In this document: positions 16,871 through 25,810 of the stretch, in pieces
How the letters are laid out: each line of letters starts with the position of its first letter
Position numbering within the stretch: position 1 is the stretch's first letter
DNA from: Pseudomonas kribbensis
Lineage (GTDB): Bacteria > Pseudomonadota > Gammaproteobacteria > Pseudomonadales > Pseudomonadaceae
DNA length: 64,000 nt
Reading direction: 5' to 3'
NCBI RefSeq assembly: GCF_003352185.1
Contig: NZ_CP029608.1
Coordinates: 1,674,001 to 1,738,000, forward strand
Notes under the pieces: model-generated
What the model saw: only the letters and a program-made list of their open reading frames with translations
What the model was told of the DNA's origin: nothing
The model's database searches: none
Program-made: the position numbers and the translations under genes

Positions 16871-17206
16871 TCAAAAACTGCCGGCGTAGCAGTTGGACAG
16901 GCCTTTGGATCTCGCCTGAGTGTCGAACTCCTCGATAGTGGCAATGTTGGAATGGTATTGAATTAAAAGGCTCGGTCGCTTGGCGACGGAGCAGGTATAA
17001 AGATAAGTGGGCCTCACACATTGAGTTATGCCAGTTGTATGATCGTCGGAACAATTAAGTTCTGGCCGAATTTCCGATAATGCGTCGACCATATCAACTT
17101 CCAACGGATGGTTCGAATTGATCATTGGCGACAGGGCTGCCGAGGCAAAACCAATGTATACGGGAAGAACAAGCAGGCTGAGCAGGGTGTTTCGAATAAG
17201 GTTCAT
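16871..17206 (-). CDS. Secreted hypothetical protein, four cysteines
   Basis: A 111-residue protein with a clear signal peptide (MNLIRNTLLSLLVLPVYIGFASA) followed by an 88-residue mature part containing four Cys (NCSDD, QCVRP, TCSVA, NCYAG), compatible with two disulfides in the periplasm or outside the cell. No family is recognised. The gene and its flanks are distinctly AT-richer than neighbours, suggesting recent acquisition. It is isolated between the FemAB-like gene (convergent) and the aqpZ terminator. Confidence 0.6.
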   Translation of the reverse strand: MNLIRNTLLSLLVLPVYIGFASAALSPMINSNHPLEVDMVDALSEIRPELNCSDDHTTGITQCVRPTYLYTCSVAKRPSLLIQYHSNIATIEEFDTQARSKGLSNCYAGSF

Positions 17207-17401
17207 TTTATCAATTCCATGATTTCGTTATTCAAGGGTATGTTTGCCTGCGACAGGCAGGCATGTTTCATTCCTCTGAACTTTGATTGTTGTCGTGTGT
17301 TGTTGCGTCCTTGATTGGCGCATTTACAAGTTAATGGATTTTTATTTGAGTGTCAGTCACTTGCTTGTTGCGGGATATTGTTGTTTTTATTTATTTTTTC
17401 A

Positions 17402-17443
17402 AAAAGAAGACCGCGTGGGAAGTTCTTGCACGCGGTCTTTTTT
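17402..17443. terminator. Bidirectional intrinsic terminator (aqpZ)
   Basis: AAGACCGCGTG/CACGCGGTCTT, perfect 11-bp stem with A- and T-runs just beyond the aqpZ stop. Confidence 0.92.
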
Positions 17444-17453
17444 CGAGCTGAAA

Positions 17454-18149
17454 CTACTTGTCTTCGTCACCCAGCCAACGATAAATCCCCCCGCCAAGCA
17501 CCGCACCCAACAGCGGCGCGACCCAGAACATCCACAACTGCGCGATGGCCCAGCCACCGACCATCAGCGCCGGGCCCGTGCTGCGGGCCGGGTTGACTGA
17601 GGTGTTGGTCACCGGAATCGAGATCAGGTGGATCAGCGTCAGGGCCAGGCCGATGGCAATCGGTGCCAGTCCCGCGGGGGCGCGTTTGTCAGTGGCGCCG
17701 AGGATGATCACCACGAACATGGCGGTCATCACCAGCTCTGTGACGAACCCGGAGGCCATCGAGTATTTGCCTGGCGAGTGCTCGCCATAACCGTTTGAAG
17801 CAAGGCCGGCGGCGATGTCGAATCCTTCCTTGCCGCTGGCGATGTGATACAGCAGTGCCGCTGCCAGGATCCCGCCGATCACCTGGGCGATGATGTAGGC
17901 GGGCAGTTCTTTGGCCGGGAACCGACCACCGACGACCAGACCGACCGACACGGCCGGGTTGAGATGACAGCCGCTGATGTGGCCGATGGCAAACGCCATG
18001 GTCAGCACCGTCAGGCCAAATGCCAGGGCCACCCCCAGCACGCCGATCCCCACAGGTGAGGACGCGGCGATCACCGCACTGCCGCAACCACCCAGCACCA
18101 ACCAGAACGTACCCAACAACTCCGTGGCCGAACGTTTTAACAGAGACAT
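17454..18149 (-). CDS. aqpZ: Aquaporin Z
   Basis: A 231-residue inner-membrane water channel with six helices and the two half-helix signatures [10 protein letters not shown] and NTSVNPARS (NPA boxes). The selectivity-filter residues of water-specific channels are visible: His in LIHLISIP, Thr in VTNTS and Arg in NPARS, pointing to a water channel rather than a glycerol facilitator. The start is the ATG at 18149 with AAGGA upstream; the frame is open for 19 further codons without support. It is a single gene with its own terminator. Confidence 0.96.
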   Translation of the reverse strand: MSLLKRSATELLGTFWLVLGGCGSAVIAASSPVGIGVLGVALAFGLTVLTMAFAIGHISGCHLNPAVSVGLVVGGRFPAKELPAYIIAQVIGGILAAALLYHIASGKEGFDIAAGLASNGYGEHSPGKYSMASGFVTELVMTAMFVVIILGATDKRAPAGLAPIAIGLALTLIHLISIPVTNTSVNPARSTGPALMVGGWAIAQLWMFWVAPLLGAVLGGGIYRWLGDEDK

Positions 18150-18275
18150 GAGAGAGTCCTTGATAGACGCGCTATCGAGACTGCATCGAGTTGTGCTTCC
18201 TTGCAATTACGACAGGTTCATCTCCAGAGCCTTCGCTGAGTACAGCAGGGAATGCGGGGATTTCCAGCAGCCATG

Positions 18276-18319
18276 AAAAAACCGCCAGAGCCCGTGGTGG
18301 AAGGGCTGTGGCGGTTTTT
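18276..18319. terminator. Intrinsic terminator of the ABC transporter gene
   Basis: AACCGCCA...TGGCGGTT with inner GAGCCC/GGGCTG (one mismatch) and A/T-runs both sides. Confidence 0.85.
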
Positions 18320-18334
18320 GCGTTTCTTGCCGGA

Positions 18335-20167
18335 TCAGTCGATGCCGACAAACCCTCCGGTCTGGTGCGCCCATAGCCGTGCGTACAATCCGCCATGGGC
18401 CAGCAGTTCGGCATGGTTGCCGGTCTCGGCGATCCTGCCGTTTTCCAGCACCACCAGCCGGTCCATGCGGGCAATGGTCGAGAGTCGGTGAGCAATGGCG
18501 ATCACGGTCTTGCCCTGCATCAGGGTTTCGAGGCTTTCCTGGATCGCCGCTTCGACTTCCGAGTCCAGCGCCGAGGTCGCTTCGTCCATGATCAGAATCG
18601 GCGCGTCCTTGAGCAGCACTCGCGCAATCGCGATCCGCTGGCGCTGGCCGCCGGACAGCTTCACCCCGCGCTCGCCGACATGGGCATCGAATCCGGTGCG
18701 TCCTTCGGCATCCGATAGCAGCGGAATGAACTCGTCGGCCCGGGCCTTGCGCACCGCTTCCCAGAGCTCGGCGTCGGTGGCGTCGGGCTTGCCGTACAGC
18801 AAGTTGTCGCGGATCGAACGGTGCAGCAGCGAGGTGTCCTGGGTGATCATGCCGATCCGCGCACGCAGGCTTTCCTGGCCGACTTCGGCGATGTTCTGGC
18901 CGTCGATCAGGATCCGCCCGCCCTCGACGTCGTACAGCCGCAGCAGCAGGTTGACCAGGGTCGATTTGCCGGCGCCGGACGGGCCGATCAGGCCGATTTT
19001 CTCGCCGGGTTTGATGGTCAGGTTGAGGTCGCCGATGATGCCTTTCTTCTTGCCGTAGTGAAAATCCACGTGCTCGAAACGCACTTCGCCACGGGCCACA
19101 GCCAGCGGTTTGGCCTGTTCGCGGTCGGTGACGCTGACCGGTTGCGAGATGGTCTGCAGACCGTCCTGGACCATGCCGATGTTCTCGAAGATGCCGGTTA
19201 CCACCCACATGATCCAGCCGGACATGTTGACGATACGGATCACCAGGCCGGTGGCCAGGGCGATGGCGCCGACGCTGATCACCGATTGCGTCCACAGCCA
19301 CAGGGCCAGCCCCGTCGTGCCGACGATCAGCAGACCGTTCATGGTGGTGATGGCCACGTCCATGCTGGTGACCACGCGGCCGGCCAGCTGGGCTTTTTCG
19401 GTCTGTTCCTGAATCGCCTCGCGGGCGTAGTGCTGTTCGAAGTTGGTGTGGGCGAACAGCTTCAGGGTGGCGATGTTGGTGTAGCCGTCGACGATGCGGC
19501 CCATCAGTTTCGAGCGCGCGTCGGAAGCGGCGACGGAGCGGTCCTTGACCCGTGGCACGAAGTAGTAGAGCGCGCCGATGTAGGCGGCGATCCACGTCAG
19601 CAGCGGGATCATCAGGCGCCAGTCGGCTTCGGCGAACAGCACCAGCGAGCTGATCGCATAGATCAGCACGTGCCACAACGCGTCCACCGCCTGCACCGCG
19701 GAATCACGCAGCGAGTTGCCGGTCTGCATGATGCGCTGGGCGATGCGCCCGGCGAAGTCGTTCTGGAAGAAATTCAGGCTCTGCTTGAGCACGTAACTGT
19801 GGTTCTGCCAGCGGATGAGGCTGGTCATGCTCGGGCTCAGGGTCTGGTGCACCAGCATGTCGTGCAGGGCCAGGAACAGGGGTCGCAGGAGCAGGGCCAC
19901 CACGGCCATCCACGCCAGTTCGGCGCCATGCACCTTGAAGAAATCGACGTTCGGCGTGCCTTGTGCAAGGTCGATGATGCGGCTCAGGTAGCTGAACAGC
20001 GCCACTTCGATCAGGGCACCGAACAGACCGACGATCAGCAGGGCGGCGAAACTCGGCCAGACCTGCTTCAGGTAATAGGTATAGAAGGGCAGAACACGGT
20101 CCGGCGGGGATGCCGTAGGCGCGTCACGGAATATGTCGATCAGTTGTTCGAAACGGCGATAGAGCAT
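18335..20167 (-). CDS. ABC transporter, fused permease/ATPase (MsbA/MDR type)
   Basis: A 610-residue half-transporter. An N-terminal six-helix exporter domain (about 30-330) is followed by an ATPase domain with Walker A GPSGAGKST, Q-loop MITQDTSLL, signature VKLSGGQRQRIAIAR, Walker B ILIMDEATSALD and switch His in IAIAHRLST. It would function as a homodimeric exporter of a lipid or hydrophobic drug across the inner membrane. In P. aeruginosa I recall the similar PA3228 beside ppiA. ATG at 20167. A terminator lies just beyond the stop codon. Confidence 0.92.
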   Translation of the reverse strand: MLYRRFEQLIDIFRDAPTASPPDRVLPFYTYYLKQVWPSFAALLIVGLFGALIEVALFSYLSRIIDLAQGTPNVDFFKVHGAELAWMAVVALLLRPLFLALHDMLVHQTLSPSMTSLIRWQNHSYVLKQSLNFFQNDFAGRIAQRIMQTGNSLRDSAVQAVDALWHVLIYAISSLVLFAEADWRLMIPLLTWIAAYIGALYYFVPRVKDRSVAASDARSKLMGRIVDGYTNIATLKLFAHTNFEQHYAREAIQEQTEKAQLAGRVVTSMDVAITTMNGLLIVGTTGLALWLWTQSVISVGAIALATGLVIRIVNMSGWIMWVVTGIFENIGMVQDGLQTISQPVSVTDREQAKPLAVARGEVRFEHVDFHYGKKKGIIGDLNLTIKPGEKIGLIGPSGAGKSTLVNLLLRLYDVEGGRILIDGQNIAEVGQESLRARIGMITQDTSLLHRSIRDNLLYGKPDATDAELWEAVRKARADEFIPLLSDAEGRTGFDAHVGERGVKLSGGQRQRIAIARVLLKDAPILIMDEATSALDSEVEAAIQESLETLMQGKTVIAIAHRLSTIARMDRLVVLENGRIAETGNHAELLAHGGLYARLWAHQTGGFVGID

Positions 20168-20255
20168 CAGATAACCGCCCGGAGTACGGGCTCTCCTTTT
20201 ATCAGTGTGAGCGGCGCGGTGTTCAACCGTCGCCGCTCGATATGCCCTGTAAAGC

Positions 20256-20819
20256 TTAGTCGATGCGCTTGGCCGACTTGATGATCACAGGGTCGACAGG
20301 CACGTTTTGCATGCCCTGTTTGGTGGTGGTCTGGGAGTTGACGATGATGTCGACCACGTCCATGCCCTTGACCACTTTGGCGAACACCGCGTAACCGGCG
20401 TCGCGGCCCGGATCGAGGAACGCGTTGTCGGCGACGTTGATGAAGAACTGGCTGGTGGCCGAGTTCGGATCGGAAGTGCGGGCCATCGACAGGGTGCCGC
20501 GAACGTTGTGCAGACCGTTGCTGGCTTCGTTCTTGATCGGGGCCTTGGTTTCTTTTTGCTGCATCTGCTGGGTGAAGCCGCCGCCCTGGGCCATGAAGCC
20601 CGGGATCACACGGTGAAAAATGGTGTTGGTGTAGAAACCGCTGTCGACGTAATCGAGGAAGTTCTTGGTACTGATCGGCGCCTTGACCGGATCCAGCTCG
20701 ATTTCGATGGTGCCATTGGTGGTCACCAGTTCAACGTGTGGCGCCTTGGCCGGCGTGGCAGCCATCAGGTTGGCGGCGAACAGCACGGTGCCGGCGGCGA
20801 GGGCGAGTTTTTTCAGCAT
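20256..20819 (-). CDS. ppiA: Periplasmic peptidyl-prolyl cis-trans isomerase A
   Basis: A 187-residue cyclophilin with a signal peptide ([20 protein letters not shown]), so it acts in the periplasm on proline bonds of folding exported proteins. Core motifs are [16 protein letters not shown] with the catalytic Arg, and [17 protein letters not shown]. It begins 3 nt after the stop of the hydrolase gene, with which it is cotranscribed. Ends IIKSAKRID. Confidence 0.95.
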   Translation of the reverse strand: MLKKLALAAGTVLFAANLMAATPAKAPHVELVTTNGTIEIELDPVKAPISTKNFLDYVDSGFYTNTIFHRVIPGFMAQGGGFTQQMQQKETKAPIKNEASNGLHNVRGTLSMARTSDPNSATSQFFINVADNAFLDPGRDAGYAVFAKVVKGMDVVDIIVNSQTTTKQGMQNVPVDPVIIKSAKRID

Positions 20820-20822
20820 GGT

Positions 20823-21626
20823 TCAGTGATCCTGAGGGTGAATATCGGCTGTGGCGAGAAACGCCAGCAGCGTTTGATTGAAGCGTTCGGGTTGATCGAG
20901 CGGGGTGGCGTGGCGCGAATCGGCGATCACCACCAGCCGCGCATCGGGCAGCAGTCTGACATAGGTTTCTTTCAGCGAGACGGGGGTGTAGTCCCGGTCG
21001 GCGCTGACGACGAGCGTTGGACAGGAGATCCTCGAAAGTCGTTCCTGAACCCCCCAGCCAACAATCGCATCGAAGCTGGCGAGATAAGCACGTTTGTCGT
21101 TTTTTGCCCAGCGCTCGGCCATCTTCTGTCGCAAATCCGCCTGCTCCGGTTTGGGGAACAGTTTGGCGCCCAAGGCCTTGCCGATGGTGGCCAGACTCAG
21201 CAAACGCATCAGGCTCCAGCGCTTGAACCACTGCCAATAATCGTCACGACTGCGCACCTTGACCTCGGGCGCGCTGTTGACGATGGTCAGGCTCTTGAGC
21301 ATCTGCGGCTGATCGACGGCGAACTGGAAGCCGATCATGCCGCCCATGGACAGCCCGGCGTAGTGCACCGGGCCGAGCTTCAAATGTTCGATCAGGGCGA
21401 CAATGTCGGCGCTGAAACCGGCGATGCTGTAGCGCTCGCGGGGCTTGTCGGAGCGACCATGGCCGCGCACGTCCGGGACGATCACTCGGTATTGTGCGGC
21501 CAGTGCCGGGATCTGCATTTCCCAGTCCAGGGTGCTTGAGCCGAGCCCGTGAACCAGCAGCAACGGATCGCCGTGGCCATATTCCTCGTAGTGCAGGTTG
21601 CAGCCTTCATGCTCGAAATACGCCAT
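20823..21626 (-). CDS. Alpha/beta-fold hydrolase
   Basis: A 267-residue soluble alpha/beta hydrolase. The oxyanion stretch LLVHGLGSSTLDWE, nucleophile elbow AGLSMGGMIG, an acid in VVSADRDYTPVSL and the catalytic His in IADSRHATPLDQPE are all present in order. Substrate is unknown; the 3-oxoadipate-lactonase/esterase branch is the closest in appearance. It starts at ATG 21626, 14 nt after the LysR stop, and runs into ppiA with a 3-nt gap, so LysR-hydrolase-ppiA may form one transcript. Confidence 0.88.
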   Translation of the reverse strand: MAYFEHEGCNLHYEEYGHGDPLLLVHGLGSSTLDWEMQIPALAAQYRVIVPDVRGHGRSDKPRERYSIAGFSADIVALIEHLKLGPVHYAGLSMGGMIGFQFAVDQPQMLKSLTIVNSAPEVKVRSRDDYWQWFKRWSLMRLLSLATIGKALGAKLFPKPEQADLRQKMAERWAKNDKRAYLASFDAIVGWGVQERLSRISCPTLVVSADRDYTPVSLKETYVRLLPDARLVVIADSRHATPLDQPERFNQTLLAFLATADIHPQDH

Positions 21627-21640
21627 CGGTGAACTCCGTG

Positions 21641-22564
21641 TCAGGCTTGTTCGGGGGCGGCGAACGGTGCGTCCAGCGGCAAGGTGTCGAAGGTGCGCAA
21701 CAGTTCGACGAGGATCTGCGAAGCCGGGCCCAGCGGTTTGTCCTTGTTCGAATACAGATAGAAACTCGGATTGCGGCTGCCGCCCTGATCCAACGGTAGC
21801 AGCTTGAGCAGGCCTTCCTTCAATTCACGTTCGATCATGTGCCGTGGCAGCCAGGCAAAGCCCAGGCCGCTGGAGACGAAATTGGCGGCGGTGGCGAGGC
21901 TGCCGACGGTCCACCGCTGCTCCGCACCGAGCCAGCCGACGTCCCGGGGTTGCTGGCGGCCGGAGTCGCGGATCACCACTTGCATCTGGGTTTCCAGGTC
22001 CTGGAAATTCAGTTCACGGTTCAGCCGATGCAGCGCGTGTTCGGGGTGGGCGACGGCGACAAATTCCACATCGCTCAACTCCGCGCCGAGGTAGCCGGGA
22101 ATGCTCAGGCCGGTGATCGCCAGATCGGCCACGCCTTCGAGCAACACCTCCTCGACCCCCGACAGCACTTCTTCACGCAGACGCACGCGGCAGCCACGGC
22201 TCTGCGGCATGAATGCGGTCAATGCGCGAACGAGGCGGGCGCTCGGGTAGGCGGCATCGACCACCAGTCGCACTTCGGCTTCCCAGCCTTGCTCCATGTG
22301 ATGGGCGAGGTCTTCCAGTTGGCTGGCCTGTTTCACCAGTTGTCGCGAACGCCGCAGCAACACGCCGCCGGCTTCGGTCAGCACCGCCTTGCGGCCGTCG
22401 ATGCGCAGCAACGGCACACCGAGCTGGTCCTGCATGCGGGCGACGGTGTAGCTCACCGACGATTGCGAACGGTGCAACGCTTCGGCGGCCTGGGCGAATC
22501 CGCCGTGGTCGACCACCGCCTGCAATGTTCGCCATTGATCGAGGGTCACGCGGGGCGCTTTCAT
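21641..22564 (-). CDS. LysR-family transcriptional regulator
   Basis: A 307-residue LTTR. The N-terminal winged HTH covers about residues 5-65 (LQAVVDHGGFAQAAEALHRSQSSVSYTVARMQ), followed by a linker helix and a periplasmic-binding-like effector domain with the sensor stretch SSGLGFAWLPRHM. It is divergent from the small secreted-protein gene at 22614 with only 49 bp between them and sits upstream of the hydrolase gene on its own strand. Its targets are probably one or both neighbours. Confidence 0.9.
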   Translation of the reverse strand: MKAPRVTLDQWRTLQAVVDHGGFAQAAEALHRSQSSVSYTVARMQDQLGVPLLRIDGRKAVLTEAGGVLLRRSRQLVKQASQLEDLAHHMEQGWEAEVRLVVDAAYPSARLVRALTAFMPQSRGCRVRLREEVLSGVEEVLLEGVADLAITGLSIPGYLGAELSDVEFVAVAHPEHALHRLNRELNFQDLETQMQVVIRDSGRQQPRDVGWLGAEQRWTVGSLATAANFVSSGLGFAWLPRHMIERELKEGLLKLLPLDQGGSRNPSFYLYSNKDKPLGPASQILVELLRTFDTLPLDAPFAAPEQA

Positions 22565-22613
22565 CGATAGCTCCTCTTGTCCTAAGCTGGCTGTCCCTCA
22601 TGGAGACTGCCGA

Positions 22614-22928
22614 ATGAAAAAATTCTGTTGTGTGGTACTGGCGTTGCTGCCGCTGACCGCGTTTGCGTATCCGATCGATGTGCAGAAGAATCTCAATGGC
22701 CTGAAGATCGACTACGAGTCCTTCGATACCGATAAAGACATCGGCTCCATCCGGGTCGCCAACTACGGCGAGGTCGACGCGGTCTGCAAAGTCGTGTTCA
22801 GCAATGGCCCGGAAGCGCCGCGCACCCGCAATATCGAAGTGCCGGCCGGCAAACACACCAACGCCACCGCCAAGTTCTCCCGGGAGATCATCAAGCTGCG
22901 CGTCGAACTGACCTGCAACCCGAAATAG
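22614..22928 (+). CDS. Periplasmic hypothetical protein (104 aa)
   Basis: A signal peptide (MKKFCCVVLALLPLTAFA, cleavage before YPIDV) is followed by an 86-residue mature domain, probably all-beta, with two Cys (AVCKVV, LTCNPK) that could form a disulfide. A similar gene sits between the LysR and azoR genes in P. aeruginosa, as I recall (PA3224). Function unknown. TGGAG lies nine nt before ATG 22614. Divergent from the LysR gene. Confidence 0.75.
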   Translation: MKKFCCVVLALLPLTAFAYPIDVQKNLNGLKIDYESFDTDKDIGSIRVANYGEVDAVCKVVFSNGPEAPRTRNIEVPAGKHTNATAKFSREIIKLRVELTCNPK

Positions 22929-22941
22929 CGGTTTTGCCTCT

Positions 22942-22973
22942 CTGTAGGAGCGAGTCAGCCCGCTCCTGCAGGT
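22942..22973. repeat. Solitary REP-like hairpin
   Basis: TGTAGGAGCG and CGCTCCTGCA flank a short loop, a degenerate REP singlet just after the stop of the small secreted-protein gene. Confidence 0.65.
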
Positions 22974-23097
22974 GTAGCTTGCATCTAAACGAATATTTCG
23001 ATGGTTTGCAGCAATTATTTGCGCTTTTTCATCGATACGACTCTGTTTAACCTTCACTCCATCGACTTACAACATTCTCGGATGGAGGCTACACACC

Positions 23098-23697
23098 ATG
23101 TCCCGCGTTCTGATCATCGAAAGCAGCGCCCGCCAGCAAGACTCGGTATCCCGTCAACTGACCCAGACTTTCATCAGTCAGTGGAAAGCTGCACATCCGG
23201 CCGATCAGATCACCGTCCGTGACCTCGCCGTGAACCCGGTGCCACACCTGGACAGCAACCTGCTGGGCGGCTGGATGAAATCCGCGGAACAGCGCAACGC
23301 CAACGAACAGTCCTCGCTGGATCGCTCCAACGAACTGACCGATGAACTGCTGGCCGCCGACGTGCTGGTGATGGCCGCGCCGATGTACAACTTCGCGATT
23401 CCAAGCACCCTGAAAGCCTGGCTCGACCATGTGTTGCGTGCCGGCGTGACCTTCAAGTACACCGAGACCGGTCCGCAAGGCCTGCTCAGCGGCAAGCGTG
23501 CCTACGTGCTGACCGCTCGCGGCGGCATCTACGCCGGCGGCCCGGCGGATCACCAGGAACCGTACCTGCGTCAGGTGATGGGTTTCATCGGCATCCACGA
23601 CGTGACCTTCATCCACGCTGAAGGCATGAACCTGGGCGGCGACTTCCAGGAGAAAGGCCTCAACCAGGCCAACGCCAAACTCTCCCAGGTCGCTTGA
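23098..23697 (+). CDS. azoR: FMN-dependent NADH-azoreductase
   Basis: A 199-residue flavodoxin-fold quinone/azo reductase (AcpD family). It has the FMN phosphate site SSARQQDSVSRQL near residue 7, the AAPMYNFAIPSTLKAWLDHV flavin-binding stretch typical of AzoR, and LTARGGIY. It reduces quinones, nitroaromatics and azo compounds with NADH in the cytoplasm. GGAGG precedes ATG 23098 by nine nt. It lies alone, followed by an intrinsic terminator. Confidence 0.95.
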   Translation: MSRVLIIESSARQQDSVSRQLTQTFISQWKAAHPADQITVRDLAVNPVPHLDSNLLGGWMKSAEQRNANEQSSLDRSNELTDELLAADVLVMAAPMYNFAIPSTLKAWLDHVLRAGVTFKYTETGPQGLLSGKRAYVLTARGGIYAGGPADHQEPYLRQVMGFIGIHDVTFIHAEGMNLGGDFQEKGLNQANAKLSQVA

Positions 23698-23805
23698 TAT
23701 GTTAATCGCCAGATAATCGCCGATTGTTCTAGTGACCTGGCGCAACCCCTTCAAGGCTCTACGCGCATCGAACCTCCCTTTGCACTTGTTGCTCCTGAGT
23801 GCTGT

Positions 23806-23844
23806 AGCCCGATTGAACGCTTTAGCGAGATCGGGCTTTTTTTT
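23806..23844 (+). terminator. Intrinsic terminator downstream of azoR
   Basis: AGCCCGA/TCGGGCT stem with eight T. Confidence 0.88.
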
Positions 23845-23909
23845 GCCCGGGATTTAGCGATGGCCGGGAAAAACCGCTATCGTCGCCGCCATTCGAAATC
23901 GAGGCGACC

Positions 23910-24791
23910 ATGGGCTATCTACTTATTGTCACGCTGATCCAGGCGTTTTCCTTCAGTCTGATCGGCGAATACCTGGCCGGGCATGTCGACAGCTACTTCG
24001 CGGTGCTGGTGCGTGTGGTGCTGGCCGGGCTGGTGTTCATCCCGCTGACGCGCTGGCGCTCGGTGGAACCGGCGTTCATGCGCGGCATGCTGCTGATCGG
24101 TGCGTTGCAGTTCGGCGTGACCTACGTCTGCCTGTACCTGAGCTTCCGCGTGCTGACGGTGCCGGAAGTGCTGCTGTTCACCATCCTCACGCCGTTGCAT
24201 GTGACGTTGATCGAAGACGCTCTCAACCGACGCTTCAACCCGTGGGCGCTGATCGCCGCACTGGTGGCGGTCGCAGGCGCTGCGGTGATTCGCTACGACC
24301 GGATCAACCCGGACTTCTTCATGGGTTTCCTGTTGCTGCAACTGGCCAACTTCACCTACGCCGCCGGGCAGGTGCTGTACAAGCATCTGGTGGCGAAGCA
24401 CCCGAGCGATCTGCCGCACTACCGGCGCTTCGGTTTCTTCTACCTCGGCGCACTGGCGGTGGCGTTGCCGGCGTTCCTGCTGTTCGGCAAATCCAGTTTC
24501 CTGCCCGAAGCGCCGCTGCAATGGGGCGTGCTGGTGTTCCTCGGTCTGGTCTCGACCGCACTCGGCCTGTACTGGTGGAACAAGGGCGCGTGCCTGGTCA
24601 ACGGCGGCACCCTGGCGGTGATGAACAACCTGCACGTGCCGGTGGGGTTGCTGCTGAACCTGCTGATCTGGAATCAGCATGAAGAGTTGGGTCGATTGTT
24701 CCTCGGTGGCAGCGTGATTCTGGCGGCGGTGTGGATCAGCCGGTTGGGGATTCGCAAGCCGGCGCCAGTTGCCCCACCAGAAACTCGATAA
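23910..24791 (+). CDS. EamA-type carboxylate/amino acid/amine transporter
   Basis: A 293-residue protein with about ten hydrophobic helices, two EamA repeats (FSFSLIGEYLAGHVDSYF at the N-terminus; TALGLYWWNKGACLVNGG and MNNLHVPVGLLLNLLIWN in the second). It resembles the carboxylate/amino-acid/amine transporter subgroup, substrate undetermined. Starts at ATG 23910. Its last 56 nt overlap, tail to tail, the 3' end of the minus-strand LysR gene. Confidence 0.88.
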   Translation: MGYLLIVTLIQAFSFSLIGEYLAGHVDSYFAVLVRVVLAGLVFIPLTRWRSVEPAFMRGMLLIGALQFGVTYVCLYLSFRVLTVPEVLLFTILTPLHVTLIEDALNRRFNPWALIAALVAVAGAAVIRYDRINPDFFMGFLLLQLANFTYAAGQVLYKHLVAKHPSDLPHYRRFGFFYLGALAVALPAFLLFGKSSFLPEAPLQWGVLVFLGLVSTALGLYWWNKGACLVNGGTLAVMNNLHVPVGLLLNLLIWNQHEELGRLFLGGSVILAAVWISRLGIRKPAPVAPPETR

Positions 24792-25641
24792 ACGCCCGGG
24801 TCTTCTGCGGCACCCGCCGCGCTGACGAATACACCGCGTTGATGGTGATCGCCGGGGCCTGCCATTCGCACAGCACCGGCACCAGTCGCCCGGCCGCCAG
24901 TGCTTCTTCGACGATGAAGTCCGGCAGCAGCGCGATGCCCATGCCGGCCTCGGCCGCTTGCGCCAGCAAGTCGCCGTTGTTGGCGTGCAGCGGTCCGGTG
25001 ACGTTGACTCGCTGCGTCTCCTTGCCGTTGCACAGTTGCAGACTGACGCCACTTTGCAGATAGCCGTAGTTCAAGCATTGATGCGAGCGCAGATCCTGCG
25101 GCGACTGCGGCGTGCCCGCGCGCTCGAGGTAAGCGGGGGAGGCGACCATGATGCGCGGCGCCGGCGCCAGTTGCCGGGCGATCATGGTCGAGTCGGGCAG
25201 GCTGGCGATGCGGATGGTCACGTCGAACCCGCCGCGCACCGGATCGACCTGTTGGTCGCTGAGTACCAGTTGCAGCTCGATGTTCGGGTGCTGTTCATGA
25301 AACAGCGGAATCAGTTTGCCCAGCCGCCGCAAGCCGAACGACATCGGCGCGTTGACCCGCAACACCCCGCGCAATTCGCCCACCCCGTCCCGCGCTCGCT
25401 GCTCGGCCTCGTCCAGTGCCGCAATCACTTCCCGCGCCGCTTCGAAATACTCCGCGCCAGCCTCGGTCAGGTGCAGGCTGCGGGTGGTGCGTTGCAGCAG
25501 TTGCACGCCGATGGCTTCTTCCAGCGCTTGAATCTGTTTGCTGACTTTCGACCGGGGCACGTCCATGGCCCGGGCGGCGGCTGCGAAGCCGTTTTCGCCG
25601 ACCGTCACCACGAAGGCGCGCATGCATTCGATGCGATCCAT
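24736..25641 (-). CDS. LysR-family transcriptional regulator
   Basis: A 301-residue LTTR with N-terminal HTH (FVVTVGENGFAAAARAMDVPRSKVSKQIQALE) and effector-binding domain with MGIALLPDFIVEEALAAGRLVPVL. It is of the CrgA/YafC-like subgroup. It is divergent from the isochorismatase-like gene (start 25811), 169 bp apart, the classic arrangement for a LysR regulator and its target. It overlaps the convergent EamA gene by 56 nt. Confidence 0.92.
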   Translation of the reverse strand: MDRIECMRAFVVTVGENGFAAAARAMDVPRSKVSKQIQALEEAIGVQLLQRTTRSLHLTEAGAEYFEAAREVIAALDEAEQRARDGVGELRGVLRVNAPMSFGLRRLGKLIPLFHEQHPNIELQLVLSDQQVDPVRGGFDVTIRIASLPDSTMIARQLAPAPRIMVASPAYLERAGTPQSPQDLRSHQCLNYGYLQSGVSLQLCNGKETQRVNVTGPLHANNGDLLAQAAEAGMGIALLPDFIVEEALAAGRLVPVLCEWQAPAITINAVYSSARRVPQKTRAFIEFLVGQLAPACESPTG

Positions 25642-25810
25642 GATTGTCCCTTTTTTAGAATCAATGATTCTCGATTTTAGGGAATTGTCCCTTTATCGGC
25701 CAGCCCCTAAAGTGACATCCAAGCCGAGACAACAACGCCGAAGACGGCAAGCCACTCGACTCCCCCATTACCCAATCGAAACTCTGAATCGACATCAAAA
25801 GGAACGCGCC

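Noticed and set aside
18821..20281. A 486-residue plus-strand frame opposite the ABC transporter
   Set aside because: Antisense shadow of a complete ABC exporter; no motifs.
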